The position numbers were made by a program, and so were the translations under genes. Below, piece after piece: positions 46,101 to 56,215 of a stretch of 64,000 nt of DNA (its first letter is position 1; each line of letters starts with the position of its first letter). The stretch lies in NCBI GenBank assembly GCA_025200525.1, contig CM045758.1, positions 62,002,649 through 62,066,648 on the forward strand, read 5' to 3'. This DNA is from Camellia lanceoleosa. Its lineage: Eukaryota; Streptophyta; Magnoliopsida; Ericales; Theaceae. A model generated the notes under the pieces. The model saw only the letters and a program-made list of their open reading frames with translations, had not been told where the DNA came from and made no database searches.

Positions 46101-47473
46101 CCAAACCAACTCTGGAAATGGCTCAAGAGGGTCCCAAAACCCACTAAAAAGGGCCTGGAACAAGGCCTAGAGGCATGCAAAATGGGGTCTCTTTGGAAGG
46201 CCAAAAAGGCCACCAAACAAGACAAGGAGAGAGGGGGTCACCCCCCTCTAATTTTGGCCTTCAAGAACACAACAAGGTCATTGAAAATCCACTAGATTTC
46301 AGTGGCTAATAGGCCAAAACAAGGCCGATACAAATGCTCACATGTATGGCTCAATGCATGGAGAAATAAAGCATGCAAAGAAGGAGATGACTCCAAAAAA
46401 AAAATGGAACCTTAAACAAACTCAAAGAGGAGGTCAAAACAAGACTCTTTCCAATTTATAACAAAACTCAAAAGTGAACACAAATAGGGCTAATCTATCA
46501 TGCAAAAATGGCCCTAAAAGAGAGGTTAGAGACAAGGGACAAAAGCTGGCCCCAAATGGCAAAGAGTCCTTTAACAAAGTTGAAGAGGGGTTCAAAACAA
46601 GGTACTTTATAGTTTACATCAAGCCACGAAAATAATGACAAATACGGCCAAACTATCATACAAGAAAAAGGCCTAAAAGAGGGATAAAGAGACAAGTGGT
46701 AGGAGGAGCCCTCAAATAGAAAAGAGTCCTGGATCAAACATGTAGAGGAGCTCAAAATATGATCTTTTTCAGTTCATGACAAAGTCCAAAAATGCTTGCA
46801 AGTAAGGCTTATAGATGAAGCAAAAAAGTGTAAGTTTGAGGGAAATAGGCACTTACCTTAGAAGAACAGCTTTCTAGCTGGTTTTGGTCCAAGATTTTGA
46901 GCTTCCAACCTCTTCAAATGGCTTCCAAAGTACTGGAATGGAGGATGGAGGTGTATATCTAGGTGTTGTAGTGCAAAAGTGCAAAGAAATCCAACTCTAA
47001 GGCACAAAATACAGACAATATAGAGAGAGACATATTTTTTCCTCTTCAAAACTCAGAACCTCTGCCTAAGGAAGAAGACTCTTCCTTATATAGAACAATG
47101 CAAAGCCAAAGATTATTGAACAAGCTTTTCAAGGCTTCTATCCCTCCATACACATGTATGGAGGGGAGCAAATGAAAATTCAGCTGGCTCAAAAGATCTT
47201 GCAAAACAATTTGAGATAGGGGGTGCCGCCATCGATGGCCGGCAGCGTTACTGTGATGGCAGCGAGGCAAAGCCATGGCCGGCAATGCCTCTCGGGGCCA
47301 CTCTAAGGACCAAAAGCAGGGGTCCAAAAATGAGGCGAAAGGATACAAGATCAGGAAACTCGAGCCGGTGTCGTTCGTCGTGATCGAATCTTTGGGCGAA
47401 CAATCGAACCGATTCTTTGGGTGTACCTAAGCACAACCAAGTCTTGAGGACGGTCAAAAATGGGGTGTCTCTG
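43144..47473 (-). mobile_element. 3' LTR of the nested element
   Basis: On the minus strand this 4330-bp LTR begins CAGAGACACCCC (the normal TGTAGAC start with changes) at 47473 and ends GGACGTCCACA at 43144. Its U5 half (43144-44620) is similar to 38600-40094 inverted. The U3 half (45193-47473) is repeated at 52083-54415. A TATATAAGG box lies at 47084-47092 on the minus strand. ORFs inside are spurious. Confidence 0.85.
47084..47092 (-). promoter_or_regulatory. TATA box of the nested element's 3' LTR
   Basis: The minus strand reads TATATAAGG, about 380 bases inside the LTR. The second copy is at 53979-53987. The role is inferred from motif and position. Confidence 0.5.
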
Positions 47474-47487
47474 ATTTGCCCCTCTTT
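47474..47487 (-). other. Polypurine tract of the nested element
   Basis: The minus strand reads AAAGAGGGGCAAAT immediately before the 3' LTR. Purine-rich tracts here prime plus-strand DNA synthesis in LTR retrotransposons. It supports the orientation and the LTR edge. Confidence 0.75.
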
Positions 47488-47880
47488 GTGAACTTCGGAA
47501 GTCTAAAGTGACGGGAGTGAATGTCAAAGCCCTGAGACGACCCATTTTTGACAAGGCCGAAGACTCAGACAATCAATTAGTATAAGCATGTAGGGATGCG
47601 CCTGAAGGCTGGGGGAAAATGCAAATGATATGCAAGATGCAAGGGCATGACTAACAATCATGCCACGGATGCTGTAATGAAGCAAGACATGCAACAGTTT
47701 TAAGCAGGCGAACACGAATCTGAATACACTACAATGCAGAAAGGATGTAAAAGAATTATGCAATTCTTACCACGTTTCACACAGAGTGAATACAATACCT
47801 GTGCGGCTTATCGGGTTGCACCAACTTCAAATGAACCGTACATACAATATCGTGCCTGAAAAAGAAATGAACTTAACAGG
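47488..47880 (-). other. 3' region of the nested element, unique part
   Basis: I see no gene. A segment at 47810-47890 (aaatgaaccgtacatacaat) is repeated at 50860-50930 on the other side of the arrays. The 79-codon ORF on the minus strand is spurious. Confidence 0.5.
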
Positions 47881-48560
47881 TACAATATGGTTAGGAAGAT
47901 GCATAACAATGCATTTGAAAAGTGCGTGACAACGCATGCGATGTGCGCACAAACATGCAATGCACTAACAAGTGCAGGTAGAGTGCGCAAGATAGCGCAA
48001 TTGAAATGCATGCCAAATGCAAAATGAAATGTAATGCACCAACAAGTGCATATGATGTGCGCAAGATAGCGCGATTGAAATGCATGCCAAATGCAATGGG
48101 GTGCACAAAACAGTGCGATACGCAAAATAGCGCGATGCTTTAGACAACACGAATGCACAAGACAGTGCCATGCGCTAGACAACGCGAACAATAAATGCAT
48201 GTCAAAATGAAAACGGGCAAGGTGCGCAAGACAGCGCGATGCGCAAAATAGCGCGAACAATGAATGTATATCAAAAATGCAAACAGGTAAGGTGCGCAAG
48301 ATAGCGCGATGCGCAAAATAGTGCGAACAATGAATGCATACCAAGATAGCACGAACAATGGATGCATACCAAAAATGCAAACAGGTAGGGTGCGCAAGAT
48401 AACGCGATGCGCAAAATAGCGTGAACAATGAATGCACACCAAAAATGCAAACAGGTAGGGTGCGCAAAATAGCGCGAATAATGAATGCATACCAAAAATG
48501 CAAACAGGTAGGGTGCGCAAGATAGCGCGATGCATGAATGCTATGATAGTAAAGATGCAA
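47881..48560 (-). repeat. Tandem array i: about 70-bp unit, gcgcaagatagcgcg type
   Basis: Between 48190 and 48540 there are about five copies of a 70-base unit with gtgcgcaagatagcgcgatg, cgcaaaatagcgcgaacaat and gaatgcataccaaaaatgca. At 47930-48190 there are related, more scrambled copies with accaacaagtgca. Overlapping ORFs of up to 261 codons on the minus strand are repeat translations. The text catgcgttgtc, shared with the 58-bp repeat, occurs once near 47935 on the minus strand. Confidence 0.85.
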
Positions 48561-48960
48561 AAGGGTGGCAAACCCTAACCACGCCAGAATCAAGAGGGGA
48601 AGAAAAACAACTAATCAGGCACGTATACGACGCAACCTGAGATAAATTCCAAACACGCTAAAAACGCGTAAGGAACGGGACACTCAAATCACGCTGAAAT
48701 CATGAGAGGAGGTCCGATAACCTGGCCAGCGCGTCTACAACGCAACCTGGGATAAATTCCAAACACACTGAAATCGTGTAAGGAACGGGACACTCAAATC
48801 ACACTGAAATCATGAGAGGAGGTCCGACAACCCGCCCAGCGCATCTACAATGCAACCTGGGATAAATTCCAAACACGCTGAAATCGCGTAAGGAACGGGA
48901 CACTCAAATCACGCTGAAATTGTGAGGGGAGGTCTGACAACGAGAGAAACAGAGGGAAAC
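48561..48960 (-). repeat. Tandem array ii: about 111-bp unit
   Basis: Three copies are marked by gcaacctgrgataaattcc at about 48630, 48741 and 48852, each followed by aaggaacgggacactcaaat and by gagaggaggtccga-type text. Confidence 0.85.
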
Positions 48961-49315
48961 AACCCAGCGTTTCCAAAGAAGAAGAGGCATGGAGACATAT
49001 CCGTGTCTCGAAATGGTGAGAGCATTGAAGCGTATTCAAATGCCTTCAAGCTGAGAGGAAGAAACATAGGGATGTATCCGGTGTTTGAAAGATAAAAGAC
49101 ATAGGGCGTATCCCGTGTCTCGGAATGGTGTGAGCACCGAGCGTATTCAAATGCTTTTAACGGAGGAAGAAACATAGGGATGTATCCGGTGTTTGAAAGA
49201 TAAAGAGACATAAGGACGTATCCCCGTGTCTCGGAATGGTGTGAGCACCGGAACGTATTCCAAATGCTTTTAACCAGAGAGGAAGAAAAATAGGAACGTA
49301 TCCCGGTGTTTCAGA
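48961..49315 (-). repeat. Tandem array iii: about 105-120-bp unit
   Basis: Three copies carry gtgtctcggaatggtgtgag near 49003, 49107 and 49226, with aggaagaaacatagggatgt and atccggtgtttgaaag between them. Confidence 0.82.
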
Positions 49316-49715
49316 AAGATGAGGGCATAACAATGCAAGTGAAAAGGTGCATAACAATGCAGGTGGAGTGTACACAACAATGCAAGTAAGGAGCATAACA
49401 ATGCTAGATAGATGTGCATAACAATGCAACGAATGAGCATAACAATGCTAGTGAAGTGGGTGCATAACAATGCAACGAATGAGCATAACAATGCTAGATA
49501 GATGTGCATAACAACGCAATTGGAATGTGCATCACAATGCAAGCATGAGCAGTGCATAACAATGCGGAAGGGATGCATGAGCAGTGCATAACAATGAGGA
49601 AGGGATGCAAAACAATGCAACCTAAGTGTGACACATAACAATGCGAAAGGGATGCAAAACAATACAACCTAAGCATGATGCATAACAATGCGAGAAGGGA
49701 ATGCAAGACAATGCA
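49316..49715 (-). repeat. Tandem array iv: gcataacaatgc short repeats
   Basis: About 18 occurrences of cataacaatgc or a close variant lie in 400 bases, at irregular spacing of roughly 15-35 bases. The frames stay open on the minus strand, giving cysteine/leucine/histidine-rich spurious ORFs. Confidence 0.85.
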
Positions 49716-50785
49716 TCGGTGTAGCACCTGAGAGAAGAAAGAAAAATCTCGGTAGCACTGCGAGAGGAAAAACAAACCTCTTAGCGTAGCACCGTGAGAG
49801 GAGAAGAAAAAGCTTCTCGGGTAGCACACACGAGAAGAAAGAGAAAAATCTCTCAACGTAGCACACGCGAGAGGGGAAAGAGCAAAATCGCTCAGCGTAG
49901 CACACGCGAGAGAGGAAAAGGAAAGCCTCTTAGCATAGTACCGAGAGGAAAGGAAAACTTCTTAGCATATCACACGCAAGAGAAGAAAGGAAGCATCTCT
50001 CGGTATATCACTGCAAGAGAGGAAAGGTAAACTTCTCGGTATCACCGCAAGAGAAGAAAGGAAGCATCTCGATTGTATCACCGCAAGAGAGGAAAGGAAA
50101 ACTCTTAATGTAGCACCGCAAGAGAAGAAGCATCTCTCGGTATCACACGTAAGAGAGGAAAGGAAAACTTCTCAGCGTATCACACGCAATAGAAGAAAGG
50201 AAGCATCTCTTAGCGTATCACACGCAAGAGAGGAAAGGAAAACTTCTCAGCATATCACACGCAAGAGAAGAAAGGAAGCATCTCTCAGCGTATCACACGC
50301 AAGAGAGGAAAGGAAAACTTCTCAACGTAGCACACGCAAGAGAAGAAAGGAAGCGTCTCTCAGCGTATCACACACAGGAGAGAAAAGAAAAACTTCTCAG
50401 CGTAGTACAGACGAGAGAGGAAAGGAAAACTTCTCAGCGTATCACACGCAAGAGAAGAAAGGAAGCATCTCTCAGCGTATCACACGCAAGAGAGGAAAGG
50501 TAAACTTCTCAGCGTATCACATGCAAGAGAAGAAAGGAAGCATCTCTCAGCGTATCACACGCAAGAGAGGAAAAGAAAAATCTCTCAGCATAGTACACGC
50601 GAGAGAGGAAAGAGAAAATCTCTCAGTGTAGTACACGCGAGGGAGGCAAGAGAAAAATCTCTCAGCGTAGTACACGCGAGAGAGGAAAGAGAAAATCTCT
50701 CAGCGTAGTACACTCGAGAGAGGCAAGAGAAAAATCTCTTAGCATAGTACACGCGAGAGAGGAAAGATATCCAAACGCGCGCCAA
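49716..50785 (-). repeat. Tandem array v: purine-rich 37/38-bp monomers in 75-bp dimers
   Basis: The array alternates two related monomers, one with gagaggaaaggaaaacttct and one with gagaagaaaggaagcatctc, each followed by cagcgtatcacacgcaa. The dimer repeats about every 75 bases from 49980 to 50580. Simpler relatives flank it (gagaggaaagagaaaatctc..gtagtacacgcga near 50590-50780). The plus strand is mostly purine. Confidence 0.9.
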
Positions 50786-51270
50786 ACACGAGAGGAGAAG
50801 GGTAGGTCCAAATGCATGCCAATGCAAGAGGGGAAAGGTATCAGTCAAACTGAACTGGAACTTGCCTAAATGAACAGTACATACAATACTGTGCATGAAC
50901 GAGAAAGAAACTTGATAGGTCGAATGCAATACAATGCATGATGTGTAAGGAATGCAATGAATCAAAACAAAGAGGTGCTTTAGAAAGCTCCTTATGAGGT
51001 GAGTTGCGGTGAACCGCTCTACTCTGATTGGGATCTCCCGCTTATGTTCTTCGAACACTAACCTTCAACTCACAGTAAAAAGGTGCTAAAATATTGACAA
51101 GAAGCAACATCTGCTGGGGAAGCCTTGGATACCGTTTTTCTTCCTGATCATACTGACAACTGAGGTGCCTCTGGCAGGGATTGGTACTCAGAAACTTGAT
51201 TGCTATTTTAACACGAAAATAGTCGACGCGATTGTGATTTACTTGGAATGCATAGTTACAACATTTCTTA
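50786..51270 (-). other. 3' region of the nested element between arrays
   Basis: I see no gene. At 50860-50930 lies the second copy of the aaatgaac.gtacatacaat segment found at 47810-47890. The 157-codon minus-strand ORF at 50585-51058 is partly repeat and has no domain. Confidence 0.5.
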
Positions 51271-51550
51271 TTCTAAACACATGGCCTATTCCAACCACTG
51301 CTTATTTTGAACTCACAGCCCATAACTTTTCATACATCATACAGCTAATTCTGAACACACGGCCTATTCTAAACACTGCTCATTCTGAACTCACAGCCCA
51401 TAACATAATATTCGGTTTATTCTGCACATGGCTTATTCTGAACACATTGCTCACTCTGAACACATGGCTCATAACGCAGTAATTGGTTTATTCTACACAC
51501 AGCTCATTCTCACGATCACCTGACCCATAACACGGTGCTCTGTTCATTTT
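51271..51550 (-). repeat. Tandem array vi: tattctgaacaca repeats
   Basis: Some ten degenerate copies of a motif of roughly 20-30 bases, with (t/c)attctgaacacatggc and actcacagcccataac, occur here. The 105-codon ORF at 51165-51482 is the translation of this repeat. Confidence 0.8.
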
Positions 51551-52082
51551 GAAAACACTAGATGGGAAGATGGAATTTGTAGGAGTCGAAACAAACTTAG
51601 ATGCTCCGAACTTTCCTTATTTTCTTTTGCATCGCAATCCGGAACCCAAAAAGCTTTAGGTAGGTCCAGGTTTTACCGTTCACACTTATCGGGGGAGGAC
51701 CCTGTAGTTCTATGAAAGAACATATCTTGTTTTGCACAAATGTAGAGAAAGGCGCAGCACTCTGAGCACAAAACGATTTTATTTTCGAAATCAAGAATGA
51801 GTTCTTAACCGGGTATTGAGCCTACGACTGAACACAGTGAAAAAGACTCAACAACGGAAAATAAAAAGGTAAACAACCTAAACACATCGAGACATGCTTG
51901 GAACCGTCTCAAAACAAGAGTTGAGGTAATCAAAACAAAACAAAAGACACGACACATAGATGTATTACAAAGACGAGAGACCTCAGATCATGAGGAGCCA
52001 GTTCATCCAGGTATGTTTCCCACTCTTTTTGATTTGTGATTTTCACATCACTCAGCCCTCAGGCTAAATTTTTCTCTCAAAA
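51551..52082 (-). other. 3' region of the nested element, end next to the deletion
   Basis: There is no recognised gene or domain. At 52082/52083 it joins the partial LTR, so the join marks the internal deletion. Confidence 0.5.
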
Positions 52083-54415
52083 CAAAAGATGGACAACTCT
52101 CAACTAGGTCCAAATTAGTAGCCAAAGCGATAAATTAAGCCACACAAAACACTCAAGCATGCAAAATGCGAAAGGTTCATGAAAGGGGCCAAAAAGGGCA
52201 ACTCTCAAAAATGCCTAAGAAGTGACAAATGTGCAAGTGTAACAACACTATATGCACTGAAATAAGATGATAAATGATGCCAAATCATTTAAATAGCACA
52301 AGCAAAGCATGCGAAGGTCCTAAGTCATGAAAGCTAGCAAAGAGCAATACAAAGGAGGCATGCAATACATGGCATGAACACATGAACTAAGCATGGACAG
52401 AGCTTAATTAGGCCTAAACAAAGACTTAAACATCTTTGGAGCAGAAGGCTCAAATACCTAGGCATGCAAGCACACAAGCTAAGCCTTAAACTAGGCAATG
52501 ATACACGACATTCCAAGACACTTGAAGCATGGATGAAGTGGGAATTTAACAATGGTACATGCTCTGAAATGAAGCATTAAATGATTCCAAATCATCTAAT
52601 TGTCTCAAAGATAGCATGCGTGAATCACCGGAACACAAAGCTTGCAAGGTCAATTACACTACAGCTATACAAAACATGCATTATTTGACTAAGAAGCATA
52701 AATACAGAGGCAAGGAAGCCCCAAAACATGAACATTTCTAGTTCAAATCATGGCCAAAAGGTGCTAGCATGATGGACTAACATAGCATGCAAGATTGGCC
52801 AGCAAACATGGTTTAAATGGAAAGTGTATGAAGCAGGTAAGAACTCATCAAACTAGCAAAAATTAGTGAACTAAACAAGCTAAAATATGCCCAAATAATC
52901 ATGGAAATGCGGCCAATGCATGCCAAAATGAGGGGCTTCTTTGGAGGTCCACACAAGGGATTATTAAGCACATGCAAGATGGACAATCAACAAGACCAAA
53001 CCAACTCTGGAAATGTCTCAAAAGGGTCCCAAAACCCACTGAAAAGGGCCTAGAACAAGGCCTAGAGGCATGCAAAATGGGGTCTCTTTGGAAGGCCAAA
53101 AAGGCCACCAAACAAGAGAAGGAGAGAGGGGGTCACCCCCCCTCTAATTTTGGCCTTCAAGAACATAACAAGGTCACTGAAAATCCACTAGATTTCAGTG
53201 GCTAATAGGCCAAAACAAGGCCGATACAAATGCTCACATGTATGGCTCAATGCATGGAGAAATAAAGCATGCAAAGAAGGAGATGACTCCAAAAAAAAAT
53301 GGAACCTTAAACAAACTCAAAGAGGAGGTCAAAACAAGACTCTTTCCAATTTATAACAAAACTCAAAAGTGAACACAAATAGGGCTAATCTATCATGCAA
53401 AAATGGCCCTAAAAGAGAGGTTAGAGACAAGGGATAGAAGCTGGCCCCAAATGGCAAAGAGCCATTCAACAAAGTTAAGGAGGGGTTCAAAACAAGGCAC
53501 TTTACAGTTTACATCAAGCCACGAAAATAATGACAAATAAGGCCAAACTATCATACAAGAAAAAGGCCAAAAAGAGGGATAAAGAGACAAGTGGTAGGAG
53601 GAGGCCTCAACCAGCAAAGAGTTATTGATCAAACATGTATAGGAGCTGAAAATATGATCTTTTTCAGTTCATGACAAAGTCCAAAAATTCTTGCAAGTAT
53701 GGCTTATAGATGAAGCAAGAAAGTGCAAGTTTGAGGGAAATAGGCACTTATCTTAGAAGAGCAACTTTCCAGTAGGTTTTGGTCTAAGATTCTGAGCTTC
53801 CAACCTCTTCAAATGGCTTCCAAAGTGCTGGAATGGAGGATGGAGGTGTATATCTAGGTGTTGTAGTGCAAAAGTGCAAAGAAATCCAACTCTAAGGCAC
53901 AAAATACAGACAATATAGAGAGAGACATATTTTTTCCTCTTCAAAACTCAGAACCTCTGCCTAAGGAAGAAGACTCTTCCTTATATAGAACAATGCAGCC
54001 AAAGCTTCTTGAACAATCTTTTCAAGGCTTCTATCCCTCCATACACGTGTATGGAGGGGAGCAAATGAAAATTCAGCTGGCTCAAAAGATGCACTGAAAA
54101 CAAAATTTGAGATAGAGGGTGCGGCCATCGGTAATGGCAGCGAGCCCTTGATGGTGCAGGGGCTTCATCGATGGCGGTGAGAAAAAGCCATGGCGGCGAT
54201 GCCACTGCCATATAAGCAATGCACTATGAGGGCCACTCTAACAGGACCAAAATAGGGTCCAAAAATGAGGCAAAAATGATGCAAGGTCCTGGAAACTCGA
54301 ACCGGTGTCGTTCCGTCGTGACAGTCGAATGTTGGGCGAAATGTCGAACCGATTCTTTGGGTGTACCTCTGAGCACAACCAAGTCTTGAGGATGGTCAAA
54401 AATGGGGTGTCTACA
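52083..54415 (-). mobile_element. Partial 5' LTR of the nested element
   Basis: It is nearly identical to 45193-47473 and ends in the intact terminus GGGGTGTCTACA (TGTAGACACCCC on the minus strand). About 2 kb equivalent to 43144-45192 is missing, together with the primer site and all coding sequence. A TATA box lies at 53979-53987 on the minus strand. Confidence 0.88.
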
Positions 54416-54420
54416 CTAGG
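54416..54420. repeat. Target site duplication, right copy (CTAGG)
   Basis: It matches 43139-43143 exactly and follows the LTR terminus without a gap. Confidence 0.92.
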
Positions 54421-55287
54421 GGTGGGCGGTATTTCATGCCTCCACACCTAGATCAGCTAGAGGCGTCCGGGAAGGACAGGGAGTCAGAGAGACAGAAAGA
54501 GAAACTACTTGAAGAAGAGGCTGTGCTGAAATAGTTAAAAAAGATACAAGCAGACATCTCCATTTGGGGACTGCTTATGGCTTCACATGTTGACAGACAG
54601 GCTGTTCTATCGGCCATGGACAAGGCCAAACTCTCAATAGACGCCATGCCCGTACAGCTGGTGGGCTTAGATTTTTCGGGAGGGGCTACCTCGATGTTGA
54701 CTTTCTTCAACAAAGAATTTCCACCTGAGGGTACGAACCATAACAAGCCACTCTACATCTCTGTGGAGTGCAGAAACAAATGGATACCCGTGGTGCTTGT
54801 CGACCGAGGTCCGCCATCAATGTGTGCCGGCAAGGCTGCATCATAATTGGTTTAAAGACATGGATTTTTGCCGGCACCCATTGATTCGGACATATGATAA
54901 CATAAGCAGAGAAGTAATGGGGACAGTGAAAATTCAGACCAAGGTTGGGCCAGGACGACATGAGGTAGACTTTCACGTCTTAGAAGTTCCTGCGACCTTT
55001 AATCTACTTTTGGGGCGGCCGTGGTTGGACCAAGTAAAGGCAGTTTCGTCCACCTTGCATCAGATGGTGAAATACCCCCATGGGAAGAGAGTAACCATCA
55101 TTTTTGGAAATTAAATCGATCCATCCACTTGAAGTATCTCTTGATTTTGGAAATTGAGCACGGTATGGAGGATGTATTCATGTCGAGTTTTACCCTGGCT
55201 GAGGCCTGGGTCGTGCAGAACATCTTAGCTATTAATGAGGGGGTGTATGTTAGCGCACAATCTATATACCTCATGAACAAGCTTTAA
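54421..55287 (+). pseudogene. Tat protease pseudogene
   Basis: The aspartic protease region continues the unit 2 polyprotein. ADISIWGLLMASHVDRQ and LDFSGG occur first, then the active-site segment VVLVDRGPPSM with aspartate at 54802-54804. The usual residue pair after it (N/S-G) is R-G, so activity is doubtful. After a frameshift near 54835 one reads YDNISREVMGTVKIQTKVGP and FNLLLGRPWLDQVKAVSSTL, the flap and C-terminal half, open to 55114. A stop (TAG) after EEEAVLK near 54531 also breaks it. Confidence 0.88.
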
Positions 55288-56215
55288 CACATCCTCGGGA
55301 TGGGATTGGGAAAGAGCGGCCGGAAGGGCGTTGTAGCGTTGGCCGAAGTGCCACACAACCCGCATATCTTTGGTTTGGGTTGTCTGGCCACCACATAGGA
55401 TTGGATAAGGAAAGGTAAGGAGATGGCCGGGAGAGCCAAAGCAAAGCGGGCAAGAAAGCCTTTTGAGTTAATGCACCGACCCATCCAAGGTACCCTAAAC
55501 GGACGCTTCGTCCGGGAGGGGGTGGACTTTCTATTTTGTGGCTTCCCAGAGCTGTGGATAAACGAAGAGAAGCGCCATGTGCCAGGGTTTGAGATTTTCT
55601 TTGACCCTCTGATTATCCAGGGATGGCGTTCTTGAAAAGCGAGCGGACCCATTAGGTGAAATTGGCGAGTAAGAAAGTGGAGTCTGAGGACGCCGAAAGT
55701 GAAATGGAGGTAGCGCTGGCATGTCTATTTTCAGATCCTTCGATCGAATAGAAGTGCTTGGGAGATAACTTCTCGGTATGCTTAATCGGAAATGAAACGG
55801 TTGCGGGCCTACCAGCAAACTTTTTGGATGCATCTATCGCACACTCTCTCATTTGGCGATCTGAAGAGGATTTTTGTCCAGCGACACCAGTCGGGTAGTG
55901 GTAGAATCTGATTCCATTGAGTCTGTTGAGTCGGAATCAGGTTCCAGCTCGACTGAGTCTGAGTCTGGTATTCCAGGGGGTGATAACCCGGATACCATAG
56001 TCCTGTCCATGTTGTCTTTTTCTTTCTCTTTTGAGTCTGTTGTAACCGAAGAATCAGACGATTTGGATGTGCTTAATGAGAATGGAATGGATGTGGTTTC
56101 TGAGTACTTTTCTGTGCCTTTGATTTATTGTATCAATCAGGACTTTCAAAATTTTGATGAAAATGACGGGGAAGAAATTCCTCCGATTTTGCAACACTTG
56201 ATTGATCAAGAGTAG
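55288..56215 (+). pseudogene. Tat polyprotein linker between protease and reverse transcriptase
   Basis: It is degraded coding sequence. A LGKERPEGRCSVGRSATQPAYLWFGL-type piece appears in a shifted frame near 55296-55390. An open stretch of 113 codons (55874-56215), rich in serine and acidic residues and ending DEIPPILQHLIDQE-like, fits the acidic spacer that precedes reverse transcriptase in Tat elements. Stops and shifts separate the pieces. Confidence 0.65.

Larger units (their letters stand above)
43144..54415 (-). mobile_element. Nested Tat element, minus orientation, internally deleted
   Basis: The element runs from TGTGGACGTCC (its 3' LTR end, read inverted) to GGTGTCTACA (its 5' end), 11,272 bp, with CTAGG on both sides. 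Its parts in plus coordinates are a full 3' LTR (43144-47473), a polypurine tract, about 4.6 kb of 3' region with tandem arrays, and a partial 5' LTR (52083-54415). No gag, pol or primer site remains. It sits in the gag-protease linker of unit 2. Confidence 0.9.

Noticed and set aside
47808..48593. 261-codon minus-strand ORF and overlapping 143-codon ORF
   Set aside because: Repeat translation of array i; no domain, and all frames look alike.
49157..49905. Several minus-strand ORFs of 78-130 codons
   Set aside because: Translations of arrays iii to v.
49716..50785. CRISPR-like regular repeats
   Set aside because: The repeats are contiguous with no unique spacers, and the genome is a plant nuclear one.
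50585..51058. 157-codon minus-strand ORF
   Set aside because: Half is array v; the rest has no recognisable domain and no conserved start context.
55284..55652. 122-codon minus-strand ORF
   Set aside because: It is the opposite strand of the polyprotein linker; no domain seen.
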